Shown one piece after another: positions 54,100 through 64,000 of a DNA stretch of 64,000 nt. Source of the DNA: Zygnema cylindricum (lineage: Eukaryota > Streptophyta > Zygnematophyceae > Zygnematales > Zygnemataceae); assembly GCA_037447655.1 (NCBI GenBank), contig JBBHKE010000916.1:32151-96150 (forward strand), in the 5' to 3' direction. The position numbers and the translations under genes were made by a program. The notes below the pieces were generated by a model that worked only from the letters and a program-made list of their open reading frames with translations, was not told the origin of the DNA and searched no databases. Positions within the stretch are counted from its first letter, which is position 1. The number at the start of each line of letters is the position of its first letter.

Positions 54100-54205
54100 T
54101 TCTTTGGACATAGGAACACTTTGAAAAGTACAACGGAAAATCTGCGCTAAAATCCAAAGTTTTATTCCAAAGTTTCGGTTACATGGGCACACCACCTAAG
54201 GACTC
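54100..54205. repeat. Dispersed repeat R3
   Basis: GGACATAGGAACACTTTGAA ... AATCTGCGCTAAAATCCAAA ... GGTTACATGGGCACACC. The same order is found inverted at 63875-63965, and a weaker relative lies at 42990-43085. Confidence 0.65.
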
Positions 54206-55360
54206 CTTCAAAACCTGCCTCCCAAGCAAATAAATCAAGCAAATAAATCGAATCATGTTTGGAAATTTCAGTTTTCGACTTTCGTTGTTTTCTGGACGTG
54301 TTTCCAGTTGAAGGAGACTTAGAACTAAACATTGGAAGATTTGGATAATACGGGGACTGACAAGATTAATTCTTTTGGTACAGGTGTTTATTGTATATAG
54401 GGCTTTTTAGTATTATTCCTCCCTGTTTGAAGAATGCTTCAAAATGTTAAATTAAGTTTGTACACTTTTGTGTAATTCTTTTTATGTGAATATTGAAGAG
54501 TAAAGGAAGTGTAATTATAGGTCAGAAACCATCCGTTAGTAGCTGAAGAAGCTTCAAAAAAGTTTTCAGTTATTTCAGTTATTTCAGTTAAAATCTTAAC
54601 CAAGCTGATCTGCCTCAATAGCAGTTGAAATTGTGATTTTCTGAATTTTTGTGTGAAAAAAAAATGGACAACAGGGTGTTGATCTGAAGTATTTGTGGAA
54701 AATGATGATGTGGACATACCACTGGTTCTAAAATGGGCTCAGAAACATGCTTCAAAGACATGTATATAGTGTGGTTGTAAATATGGGCATTGTCACTTGG
54801 AGAGACTTATAACTGGGAGAAAGAGGGAGAGGGAGAGGCAGAGGGAGAGGGAGAGGAAAGGAGCGGAGAGGAGAGGGAGAGGGAGGGGAGGGAGAGGGAG
54901 AGGGAAAGGGAGTGGGAGAGACAAAAGAAGAGAGGGAGAATAAGCGGGAGAGGGAGATACTGAAAGAAGGATGAAACCAACTGTGCTCCACCGTTGAATT
55001 TTTTATCCATCCAATGGCTGAGAGTGTACAATCAGCTGTCACTGTTCATCCCAATGGAGCTTAAAAACCCTAAAAAACCTTAAAAAAAACCTAAAAAACC
55101 CCGAAATTGGGCAATAATACAATAGATAAATTTTTCCCTCCATCAACCAACACCCTAGACGCTCGCATTGTTGAACCTTTGTACCGGATAAAAAACAAAA
55201 CGACAAATGTGTACTGATATGTACAAAAATTCAGTCTATCCGGCCGGAGCTACGAACATCAATTTCCCCTCAAATATAATACTGACAAAAATTTGCCAGT
55301 AATTCTAGAACCGACAATAACTTCCCAACAATTATATAATACAAGGAATCGATTCTACTT

Positions 55361-58300
55361 TCACGACACCTTGGGCAATGTCTCGTCCGGTACAGAACAT
55401 CCATGGTTGGGATCTCCAAGCGTATGAATCCAGACTTCGTCGGCCACCACGGAAATGTCGTCCTGGTTGCGATGCCACGTCCAATGCGCTGTTGTGCCAT
55501 TAACAATTTCCAGCTGCCCGTGGCCAAAGCTCGCCTCCCTCACCACCGACCAATCTGGAGGAGGGTCGATGTACCTGAAAGGTACACAAAGGACATTTCC
55601 ATCACAACATATTGCAATATGTCTAACTATGGTATATTCGAACTTCTAGGAAAACATTAAAAAACAAAAAGGGTAACCTTCAGAGGACATTTACATCACA
55701 ACATATTGCTATATGTTACACTATCGTATATTTTAACTTCTAGGAAAACATTAAAAAAATAAAAACGGTAACCTTCCTGGCGAGACACTTAACTTTTTGC
55801 TTCCTAACAGCGTAACGCATTGAAATATTGAAATTTTATTCCGCCAGAAATTTCCCATTAATCTATATTAATAATAACATATAGATAACATATAGCATAT
55901 AAGAACTAGTGGTGTATAGAAGGCCCTTTGCCGATATTCGACATGTACCTAATTTTGGGTACCCGATAATCGATATATCGCTTCAATATATCAAGGAGCT
56001 CATTATCGCGATATTTATGCGATATATCGGCCGATATCTCGATAAATTTTTATCGCAATATATCGAAGTGACGCTAGGCCAAAAAAAAATTCAAAAGCCC
56101 CCCCCCTCCTGGTGGCGCACGCTCGGTAGTGGAGGGGTGGGGAGGGGGGGGAGATGATCTTCCGAGCGACTCACCGTACTAGATCTGTACAAACACCCAC
56201 CTCCTACCAAATATATCGCGATAATTTTTGCTGGTCTCGGAGCGATATATCGAGCCTTTGACCATCCGATAATCGATATATCGAATATCAAATTTATCGC
56301 GATAAATTTTTACCCGATACACAACACTAATAATAACATATAACATCTATAAATCCTCTAACGGAATTACTCTTAACTATGGTGTTCCTGTGGTCCATAC
56401 TTTAATACCATTGTGAATATAGTGGAGCAAAAAGCTGAGGAAAACCATATGTGACAAATGGAGAAAGTTTGGGAGAGTCGAGAAAAACGAGGTAGGGATG
56501 GTTGTTGCAACAAAGGTAAGTTTTCTTCTCTGGGTACTAACAATCTGCTTATATCTGGAGAAGAGGCAAACGGGGTACAGGAAGTAGGGAAGATAAGAGA
56601 GAGGTACATGAAAACTCTAGGGAGCTCAAGATAGGAAAATGAAAACAAAAAAAAATAAAAAATAATAATAATAATTTCACCTGCTTGCAAGGCCTTCACG
56701 ATTGCCTCCATCTCCAATGGTGACGTGCACCACCCCACAAGGATGAGGAACTCCTTTGTAAGCCCTTGCCTGTAGGAACCGAGAGAGGGTGGGAGGAGAG
56801 GGAGAGGGAGAGGAGAGGGAGCGGGAGAGGAGAGGGAGAGGGAGAGGGGGAAGGGAAGGGAGAGAGTGGAGAGAGTTCATTAAAAGACGGAAACACGTAT
56901 CTACACTAGGCAGAATGACAGGAGCCTAAGCTTCGGAAAGGCTGGAATGGACATAGAATGGTAACCATTTCTCTATTCTCGTTTTTCCCTCAGCATTGAG
57001 AAACTATAAAAAGGTTTTCTTTGTTGTTGTTGTCCTCCTTAGTGATAATGTTCAGGTATCCTCTATATAACCAAGAGAATGCAACAATTGCCTGACAGGT
57101 TTCTAATCTCTCTGAGATTCCAGTCAAAAAATGGATCTAATTTATGACTGACTTAAGAGTGAGATAAGAATCTTGAGATGTAAGAATCTTAAAGAATCTT
57201 ACCCCTCTCTCATAAGCATGCACGTGTCCGGAAAACATCATGTCCACTTTTGCCTCAAACAGGAGATCCTCCATGGCCTCCATCATGCCGTCTGCTTCCC
57301 TCTGGTGGGCATAATTACTGTTGTACCATGGAGCATGTTGTACCGCTATCAGCCACGGAGTCCGACTGCGGTCTACCTTCGCCAGGTCAGCCTGTCCACA
57401 GTTCCACATGGAGAAACCAGTTCAGTTACAAGCGAGGAGACAAGCAAGAGGAGGAAGAGGAGGACAAGGAGGAGGAGGAGGAGTTGCTTAGTCTTGAGTC
57501 TATAAAAGGGAAACCGGTCATATATCTCTCGTACAAAATCAATTCATGACAACATAAAGCAGCGAAGGAGAAAGCAGGAAAATAGAGGAATTCTGACTCA
57601 GTAGGTGGTTGGTCTCCAAGTTATTTAAAGAGTGATTACAAGTAACATTTTTGGACTATCATCAGTTTAGAAGAAAAAAGTCCCTTCCGAACAATAAAAG
57701 AATAAAGCGATTTGCTGCAAGGAACCAGAGTCTAAGAGAACTGAGACAAACTAGGATGTCCTCCAACAAATTGAAAATTTCCTATCAATTTCTGAACTCC
57801 TAATATGTCCACTGCATATGACATGTCAACCATATTTCCCACAGTCCGTCCCACTTTTTCCACTCAAACGATTTTCATAAAAATGCAGGAAACTACCACA
57901 ACAAATTCCCACAGTACGGATCATTCCATGAACTGAAACATAAATCTTGAACCTTCTTGGCCTTATTGAAGTGTCCGGTTCGATAATTCATCCATGTGCT
58001 GATGAAAAAGATTCAATAGTTTTTTCGGGTTTATCGACTTAGGGTTCATCGACTTACTTGAAGCCATTGATATTGCTCCGAACCCTTTGAGTAGTCCGCA
58101 TATGAGCCGAGCATAATAAAGTGCACACTCGCAGTGTCAAATGAGTAGTAAAGATTAGAATTCGATCCACTTTCTTTATGAGGCATCGGCCATCGTGCAT
58201 TGTATGCTTTGAAAGATGGTTCAAGTCCCCAAACATTCTCAATTTCATGGTTGCCTTCTACAACCATCCACGGTCGAGTGCTCGCCAACGGTTCAATCAG

Positions 58301-60641
58301 ATTGCCCCAAGTGTCCCACCTCGGTTGGTACCTGCAGAAGCATGTAAATTCTCTTGTCAAATCCCCTCGGGACGAGAGGGACAGTACAGTACCTCTCTCT
58401 CTCTCCATTCTACAGGATAAACCTACTTGGAAGTTCACTGAGGTGGAATAGAATAGTCACATAGTCACATGAAACGGGCTTTAAGACTGAAAATGATCAG
58501 TGACAGTGACTCTTCCTCCAGAAAGGTAAGAAGTGGGCCCGCCACCTGTCAGCATAGGAGAGATCTCCAGCAAGAATGACCATGTCATGAGGACTCTGTT
58601 GCATGTGGGAGAGAGTCGAAACCGACCATCCTGTCTGACCCAAATCTCCTGCAGCCTCCACAGCCGCAAGCTTTTCAATACGAGGCTTTTCAATAAAAGT
58701 TTGACAGAGGAAACTACATCTAAAATAGTGAATAAGGTGCTCACAGACTATTCAATTACTTTGTATCTTGACTTCTAAGATTCAGATTAACACGTCAATT
58801 GTGGAATCTGTATACCGCAACAATTTGGTGCGAAAATGGATGGCAAAGTCACCGGGCATTTCACAATCAAACATTGAAAAACATACATATTATTTATAAT
58901 AATAATACACCAAGAGTAAGCCTTACAAAAATCACTATTTGCATGTCGCTGACGCAGCATGGAACAAGCTTTATAAGAAATACACCCACCTCTTTACACT
59001 TCACTTAACAAGGGAAAAGACTTAGCATCGACACATACCAACAATGTTAAGTTTGATGGGTGTGTCAGGGCCAAGTGGAGGAGGCGTTTTGAAAGAATAT
59101 TCCGGACCAATTCCCCCACAACGGTAATAATAGATTGTATCGTTTTCCAAAGGAACATCGCTTCCCAACACAACATGATGGATCAGCCCTGACCTGCTCC
59201 ATGAGAAAGGGAAAAACAAAAGGGACACTATAATACTTCATCAACTGCTATAACAGAACTTATGTCCCGAGACACTACCTTTTGGATCACTAGGATTAAT
59301 ATTACAATTATACGCACGCCGATTCTAAGTGAGGAAAAACCCAGAAAGTCACATTTCCGTAAAATAATGAGTTTAAAATGAAAAAAACCAATAAACTGCC
59401 TATAAAGAAAACCTAAAATCCATGAACATAACAACCAGGTTAAAATATTCGGCAAATTGAAACAATTAGACGATAAGATTTAACTGCTTGTGAGTCAAAA
59501 ATGTGAATTTGAACTGCGGCAACTCCAACTCATCCCACTAAAACCAAATTCCAAAGTATATCTCACTTGTAACCAATGTATTTATATGATACGCTCTCGC
59601 CCGAGGCCTCAGCGGTGTAGGTTCCTGGAGCAGTGCCATACTCCACAACTGTTGGAGCCGAAAAGTCGCGTGTAACCCAAGACACTTTCATGCGATTTGG
59701 CCCCGCCATGGAGATGTGGACCTAGAATGGGAAAGAAAAGGAGAGGGAAAGGATACAGAGAGAAGGAAAAAACATTTTGGCCCCACCATGGAGATGTGGA
59801 TTTCTGAAAGCGGGAAAGCTATACAGAAAGACGACAAAAACACAGAGAACGTGGTCTCTAGCACAAATAGAGGCTCATCATTACAGGTTGCTGAGAAGAA
59901 GGACGGCAATGATTTAAAAATAATAGTAGTGAAAAATAGTCACTATTGGAATGTTTCGTAGCATCAGAACTTCATGCATACGCATATTCAATAATAAGTT
60001 GAAAGGGCTATAGAATAATTCCTGGCATTGCTTTTAACTGAAACATTGGTATGCCTCAAAACATGTCTAAGAACTCTTACTTGTCAGCCAATCTATGCCA
60101 GCCAGTGGATTGGCTGGATAATGTCAACACCACCGAGTTCCTCGCACTTTACTTAAAAACCAGAATATAGAAACAAAAAAAATGCAAATGAATTTTGAAA
60201 GGATCGAGAACAAAAGACTGCATCCAGTCCATGCCTTAAATGTAATATCAGCCTTGCAGTCCTTAACATAGGCTCCACAACTTTTTTAATGCACTTACAG
60301 CCTGGTAGCAACCACTTGCAATAAAATATACCAAACAAAAACACTACAGATTCAAGTTGCTGTATCCGTTTTAAATAAAATTAAGGTAGAACAAAATAAT
60401 CACAAAAATCGTATATCTCCTTCCATTTCACACAGACACAGACCTGATCAGCTGAATTCTCGGACTTGGCCTGTTCGTACTCATCCATAGGAACATCCGG
60501 ACGAACGCTTGCCCTCACATATTCTGGCACGTCAGCTGTCAGACCTGACACACGAAGCTTCGCGTCTTCTTCCGCAGCATCAGCAGAAAAGCTCGAAAGA
60601 CTAGCAGTCAGCAAAATCGCAGAGCAGGCAAGCACAGCCAT
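55361..60641 (-). CDS. Purple acid phosphatase (plant type), 8 exons, 458 aa
   Basis: Binuclear metallophosphoesterase releasing phosphate from monoesters, normally secreted or vacuolar. Minus-strand exons: 60641-60444, 59721-59567, 59193-59039, 58648-58546, 58331-58058, 57391-57203, 56769-56681, 55574-55361 (1377 nt). The chosen start MAVLACSAILLTASLSSFSA gives a signal peptide. An in-frame open stretch upstream to 61175 allows starts such as MAASLLQGALQQ. The N-terminal fibronectin-like domain reads HISMAGPNRMKVSWVTRDF and YYYRCGGIGPEYSF. All five metal-binding blocks are present: GDLG (Asp171), GDLSYAD (Asp198, Tyr201), GNHE (Asn231), VQHAPWYNSN (His314) and GHVHAYE (His351, His353). The C-terminus has HVTIGDGGNREGL and FGHGQLEIVNGTTAHWTWHR. 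The exon 4 donor (AG|GTGGCG) is weak but keeps frame. Confidence 0.95.
55907..56329. mobile_element. hAT-type MITE in intron 7 of the phosphatase gene, 423 bp
   Basis: Ends TAGTGGTGTAT / GATACACAACACTA, flanked by ATAAGAAC (55899-55906) and ATAATAAC (56330-56337), an 8-bp duplication with one mismatch. The CGATATATCG-rich interior with C and G runs is like the 42043-42470 element. Confidence 0.88.
56785..56872 (+). repeat. GGGAGA tract in intron 6 of the phosphatase gene
   Basis: Purine-rich array directly upstream (minus sense) of the exon 7 acceptor, giving a pure pyrimidine tract in the transcript. Confidence 0.85.
59776..59806 (-). other. Partial duplicate of phosphatase exon 2 start within intron 1
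   Basis: Minus strand reads CAG, then ATCCACATCTCCATGGTGGG, nearly the same as the true exon 2 start (GTCCACATCTCCATGGCGGG at 59721). It would encode IHISMVGPK against VHISMAGPN. The copies are about 78 bp apart, so this looks like a local tandem duplication of the acceptor region. Confidence 0.7.
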
Positions 60642-61350
60642 GGTTGTCCTCCTCTCTCCGACCTGCTGCAAAGCTCCTTGAAGAAGCGACGCAGCCATGG
60701 AAAAAGACGTACTTTGTTTTGCGAAAGCTAATAGCTTGTCTGCCAGGAGATTCACAACATGTGGTAACGCAAAACGACAACTTTGCTGCACGCAATCTTT
60801 GCTGCTATTATTTGTAAACTGAGCAGCAGCAGGATAGTTAGAATAAGTATGTTTACTATCATTGGTTTGACGTGACCGAGAAACAGGAGTGCGAATGCAG
60901 ACACGCCATGAGCCAGCAGTGGCAATGGAGAGCCTCCTGCTGCTGCTGAGGTTCCAGTTCGTACGGTTCGTACGGCCGAGGGGGCAAAAGTCCGCGGAGC
61001 GGATCGAACCGCGCGGAACGAACCCTCTCGGCGGTTGAAGGACGGACGCCATTTCCTGGTTAGAACGCAATTGAAGTCGCGCTCGCGGTTCTAGTCGCGC
61101 AGAAAGATTTCCCGCGACGATGGCGGATGGAGAAAGTACAAAAGTTGATGTTTCGCTACAAGTTGGAGCGTACAAAGTGGCAGTGTGTGGCTCGATTGGA
61201 TATTTGGAATATGAAAATGGAATATCCTGAATGGATTAGAGGTCGGTTTAAAGGCAAGATTTATCCTGATACATAGGAGAGCATCTAGGCCGTCAATTTT
61301 CTGCCGAAAGTGGCGAGTGAACTTGAAGGACGGTACAGTACAGTACAGTA

Positions 61351-61547
61351 CACCGCCAATCGCTATTAGAGTCAAGGATTAATTAGCGTCAAAAAACAAT
61401 TAGCGTTATTGATTCTAATTTAGTACCTGAGACGTGGCAGATTATGGTCCACGTACTTAAATAGAGTTATTAATTGTATTTCAGGTTTTTTTTTTTGAAA
61501 AAAGGGCACCGAATTGGCGTTATATACTCTAATAGCGATTGGCGGTG
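61351..61547. mobile_element. TA-flanked MITE, copy E (perfect 22-bp inverted ends)
   Basis: CACCGCCAATCGCTATTAGAGT at 61351 and its exact reverse complement ending 61547, flanked by TA (61349-61350 and 61548-61549). 197 bp, non-coding, about 700 bp upstream of the phosphatase ATG. Confidence 0.92.
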
Positions 61548-62301
61548 TAGTGATGTAGGTCAGAGGTAGTCTTTTGGCGATATTGATTCGCGCGTTTCCC
61601 AATTTTTGGGAACAATCTAACATCCATCTTGTCTTCTTGTGATGCGTCATTCTGTACGTGGCGCCCTTTTTCGGGAAGGAAGCAAAAGTCACCTCGTTGA
61701 AATTTGACAAGCTTCTAGGACACGTGGAAAGGACCGAAGACTTTGTAGGCAGGAGTGGCATCACAAACGTAATATCAATACAGTAAATTACTGTAGCGTA
61801 AATAGCGATATATCGGCGGATAATAATGTTTGTTTGCTTTGGTTAGAATTAACAACACCGTTTGTTTCGTTACACTAATAATTTATTTAATAGCAATTCA
61901 CGATGTAGTGGCAGACAACGCTTTGACTGTTGCAACGTTATATTTGAAACCCAGTTTCTACACCACTTGAAACGCTGACTCAATTACCGAAGTTACCAAT
62001 ATTGATGTTTCACGTATCGGCACATCGAATTGCATGAATCAAAAGTATCGCATCATTACATCGCACCGGGTGGCCGGCGCCTCGTAACGTATGTTTATTA
62101 GAGGCCGCAATATCGTGCCCGAATCCGTACCCGACCGGTACCCGACCGACCGCCTCGGATCCGGAACGGATTAGGGGGTCAAATTTTGGGGGCCGGCCGG
62201 ATTCGGCCGGGTGATTCAAATTAAAAAAAAAAAAACAAATTCTACGAAAAAAAATGAAGGTTTCGTAGGAACGTTCTTCTACAGTATTGTAAAGTACTGT
62301 A

Positions 62302-62801
62302 CACCGCGAATCGTAATTAGAGTAAATTACTCTAATTCGGTCGCTCGAAATTTCGACTCTATCACATGTAATAGAGTAAATGATTCTAATTGTTTCATTA
62401 TTCTATTAAAGGTAAAGTTTAATTAGCGTTTTTAATTCTAATATAGGTTCGTTTTAAATAGTGTGGGGTATGGACGACCTCTGACCGTGCAAAATTATAC
62501 TTTATTAAGTAAAAAAGTACAAATAATGATTTAATACAGGTCGTTATCATGTAACTGTATTTTAACAAACCGCGTATTGCAAACGTCATAGTGACGATAT
62601 ACTGTACGTTTTGCCAAATTTTGTATGAATACCTTATTTACATAGAGGATATTAGCGTGCCAAATTAGAGTACTTAAATAAATTAGAGTAAACTCCATAG
62701 TTGAAACAGCTCTATCACATAAATGAGCGTTCATTACTCTAATTGTTTCTTTTAGTTTTTATACTCTAATTTTTTCATTACTATAATTACAATTCGCGGT
62801 G
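62302..62801. mobile_element. TA-flanked MITE, copy F, 500 bp
   Basis: CACCGCGAATCGTAATTAGAGT at the left and TAATTACAATTCGCGGTG at the right, flanked by TA (62300-62301 and 62802-62803). Confidence 0.85.
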
Positions 62802-62806
62802 TAGTG

Positions 62807-63199
62807 TCCATACTATCCAACATTATTTGTACTTTGTACTTTTGGTATCGTGGAAGGTATAAGGGAGATGTACCACTAATTTTGTTCTTATTCGGGTACG
62901 GGCGAGTACGGGTAGTCGCCAAAGTTCGCAAAAGTCAAAATTTTAGATACCCGAAACCGACATTTTTTTTTTCAAAATCTGAACACCCGATACCCGACCG
63001 GGTTTTGTCACGCTCCTAAATTGTTAACCGTTACCCGATACGCGTTTACGAAAATAAAATTTAACCGAAAATCGATTTTTTGCAACTACCTATACTCGCT
63101 TGTACCCGAATATATACAAAATTAATGGTACATCTCCCTCATACCTTCCACGATACCAAGAGTAGAAAGTACAATAATGTTGGATAATATGGACAGTAC
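62807..63199. mobile_element. Inverted-repeat unit with about 75-bp arms
   Basis: GTCCATACTATCCAACATTA...GGAAGGTATAAGGGAGATGT at 62807-62880 is repeated inverted at about 63125-63199. The interior (62905-63090) is itself repeated inverted at 63384-63545. Confidence 0.75.
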
Positions 63200-63552
63200 A
63201 AAACCTTCAATTTCTTCGTTTTTTTCTCACCCGACCATACCCGATTTTTTATTTATTTTTTGTGAATCACCCGCCCGAATCTGGCCGGCCTCCAAAATTT
63301 GGCACCCGAATCCGTTCCGGATCCGACTCGGGCGGTCGGGTAACGGTCGGGTACGGATTCGGGTACCCGATTGCGACCTCTGGTAGTCGCGAGAAATCGA
63401 GTTTCGGTTAAACTTTTTTCTCGTATACGCGTGTCGGGTACCGGATAACAATTTAGGAGCGTGACATAACCCGGTCGGGTTTCGGTTGTTCATATTTTGA
63501 AAAAAAAAATTTCGGATTCGGGTATTGGAAATTTTGACTTCTGCGACCTCTA

Positions 63553-63769
63553 CACTGTGTTTCCCTATTAGTGTTAATGCTTTTTTCGCCACTTAAAACC
63601 TATTTTCTCCGTACACACCTGTCGGATTAAGGATATAACGGTCGCGATTGAAAGGTAAGATTCTCAGCTTCTGATTGGTGGTCTCAAATTGACAATCGGA
63701 CAAGTGTGTACGGAGAAAATATGTTTTGAGTGGCGAAAAAGTTGTTAACCCTAATAGCGATTCAAGGTA
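63553..63769. mobile_element. TA-flanked MITE, copy D, with about 70-bp inverted repeats
   Basis: The left arm CACTGTGTTTCCCTATTAGTG...CTCCGTACACACCTGTC is mirrored by the right arm ...GTGTGTACGGAGAAAAT...CTAATAGCGATTCAAGGTA. Flanked by TA at 63551-63552 and 63770-63771. Confidence 0.85.
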
Positions 63770-63874
63770 TACTGTCTGTATTGCCAATGCTAAGCAAGAA
63801 CTGGAAACAAATCTGTTACCAATGCAGCACTTTCCTGTACTACTGAAAAAGTGAAAATACGGTGAACACTTTTA

Positions 63875-63965
63875 GGGCGTGTCCCCATGTAACCGATATT
63901 TTGAAACGTTATTTTGGATTTTAGCGCTGATTTTACGGTGTACTTTTCAAAGTGTTCCTATGTCA
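63875..63965 (-). repeat. Dispersed repeat R3, inverted copy
   Basis: Reverse complement of the 54100-54205 repeat, containing GATTTTAGCGCTGATTTTAC and TTCAAAGTGTTCCTATGTC. Confidence 0.65.
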
Positions 63966-64000
63966 TTCATTACTTGCGCTTTCATTACTTCAAATTTGTG

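Larger units (their letters stand above)
52234..55360. other. Region between GT92 and the phosphatase, repeats only
   Basis: Holds the 3' flanks of both genes, repeat R2 copy 2 (about 53630-54060), repeat R3 (about 54100-54200, also near 42990-43085 and inverted at 63875-63965) and a GGGAGA tract (54818-54960). No further gene recognised. Confidence 0.6.
62103..63385. mobile_element. Inverted-repeat element with CCCGAATCCGTACCCGACC arms
   Basis: The arm 62103-62218 (GAGGCCGCAAT...GGTGATTCA) is repeated inverted at about 63262-63382 (TGAATCACCCG...ATTGCGACCTC). Between the arms lie a TA-flanked MITE (62302-62801) and a further inverted-repeat unit (62807-63199). No target duplication was recognised. 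Confidence 0.7.

Noticed and set aside
61120-61230. 36-codon plus-strand ATG frame (MADGESTKVDVSLQVG...)
   Set aside because: Could be the first exon of a divergent gene, but no second exon or family match was found and the region downstream is MITE nest.

Overview
The window is nuclear DNA of an intron-rich eukaryote and reads best as a land plant or streptophyte alga. It holds a plant-type purple acid phosphatase, a plant-type TruA pseudouridine synthase, a GT92 (DUF23) Golgi-type glycosyltransferase and Ty1/copia elements whose primer-binding site matches initiator tRNA-Met. The species cannot be fixed from sequence alone. GC is low, and simple repeats and short inverted-repeat transposons are everywhere.

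Layout. 1-20 kb is a transposon block with three members of one Copia family: copy 1 (minus, cut by the window edge and split by a solo LTR of another family), copy 2 (plus, truncated at a long inverted-repeat element) and copy 3 (minus, two LTRs and a near-perfect target duplication). 20.8-29.0 kb is a ten-exon TruA-type pseudouridine synthase (plus). 30.3-33.9 kb is a seven-exon TAD2/ADAT2 tRNA adenosine deaminase (minus), convergent with it. 35-44.5 kb is repeats plus a decayed pogo/CENP-B-like transposase. 45.0-52.2 kb is a nine-exon GT92 glycosyltransferase (plus) with a broken TsaD-like fragment in one intron. 55.4-60.6 kb is an eight-exon purple acid phosphatase (minus). 61.3-64 kb is a nest of miniature transposons.

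I assembled the four cellular genes by joining homologous exon segments at splice signals. In each case the total is divisible by three and family motifs run continuously across the junctions, giving 460, 220, 703 and 458 aa. Two of them (TruA type and TAD2) act on tRNA. GT92 is predicted to be a type II membrane enzyme of the secretory pathway, and the phosphatase a secreted metallophosphoesterase. Nothing suggests that the four work as a unit. The most informative biology is in the mobile DNA: a half-tRNA primer site that is translated as part of gag, nested insertions with readable empty sites or target duplications, and two miniature-transposon families that sit repeatedly in introns.
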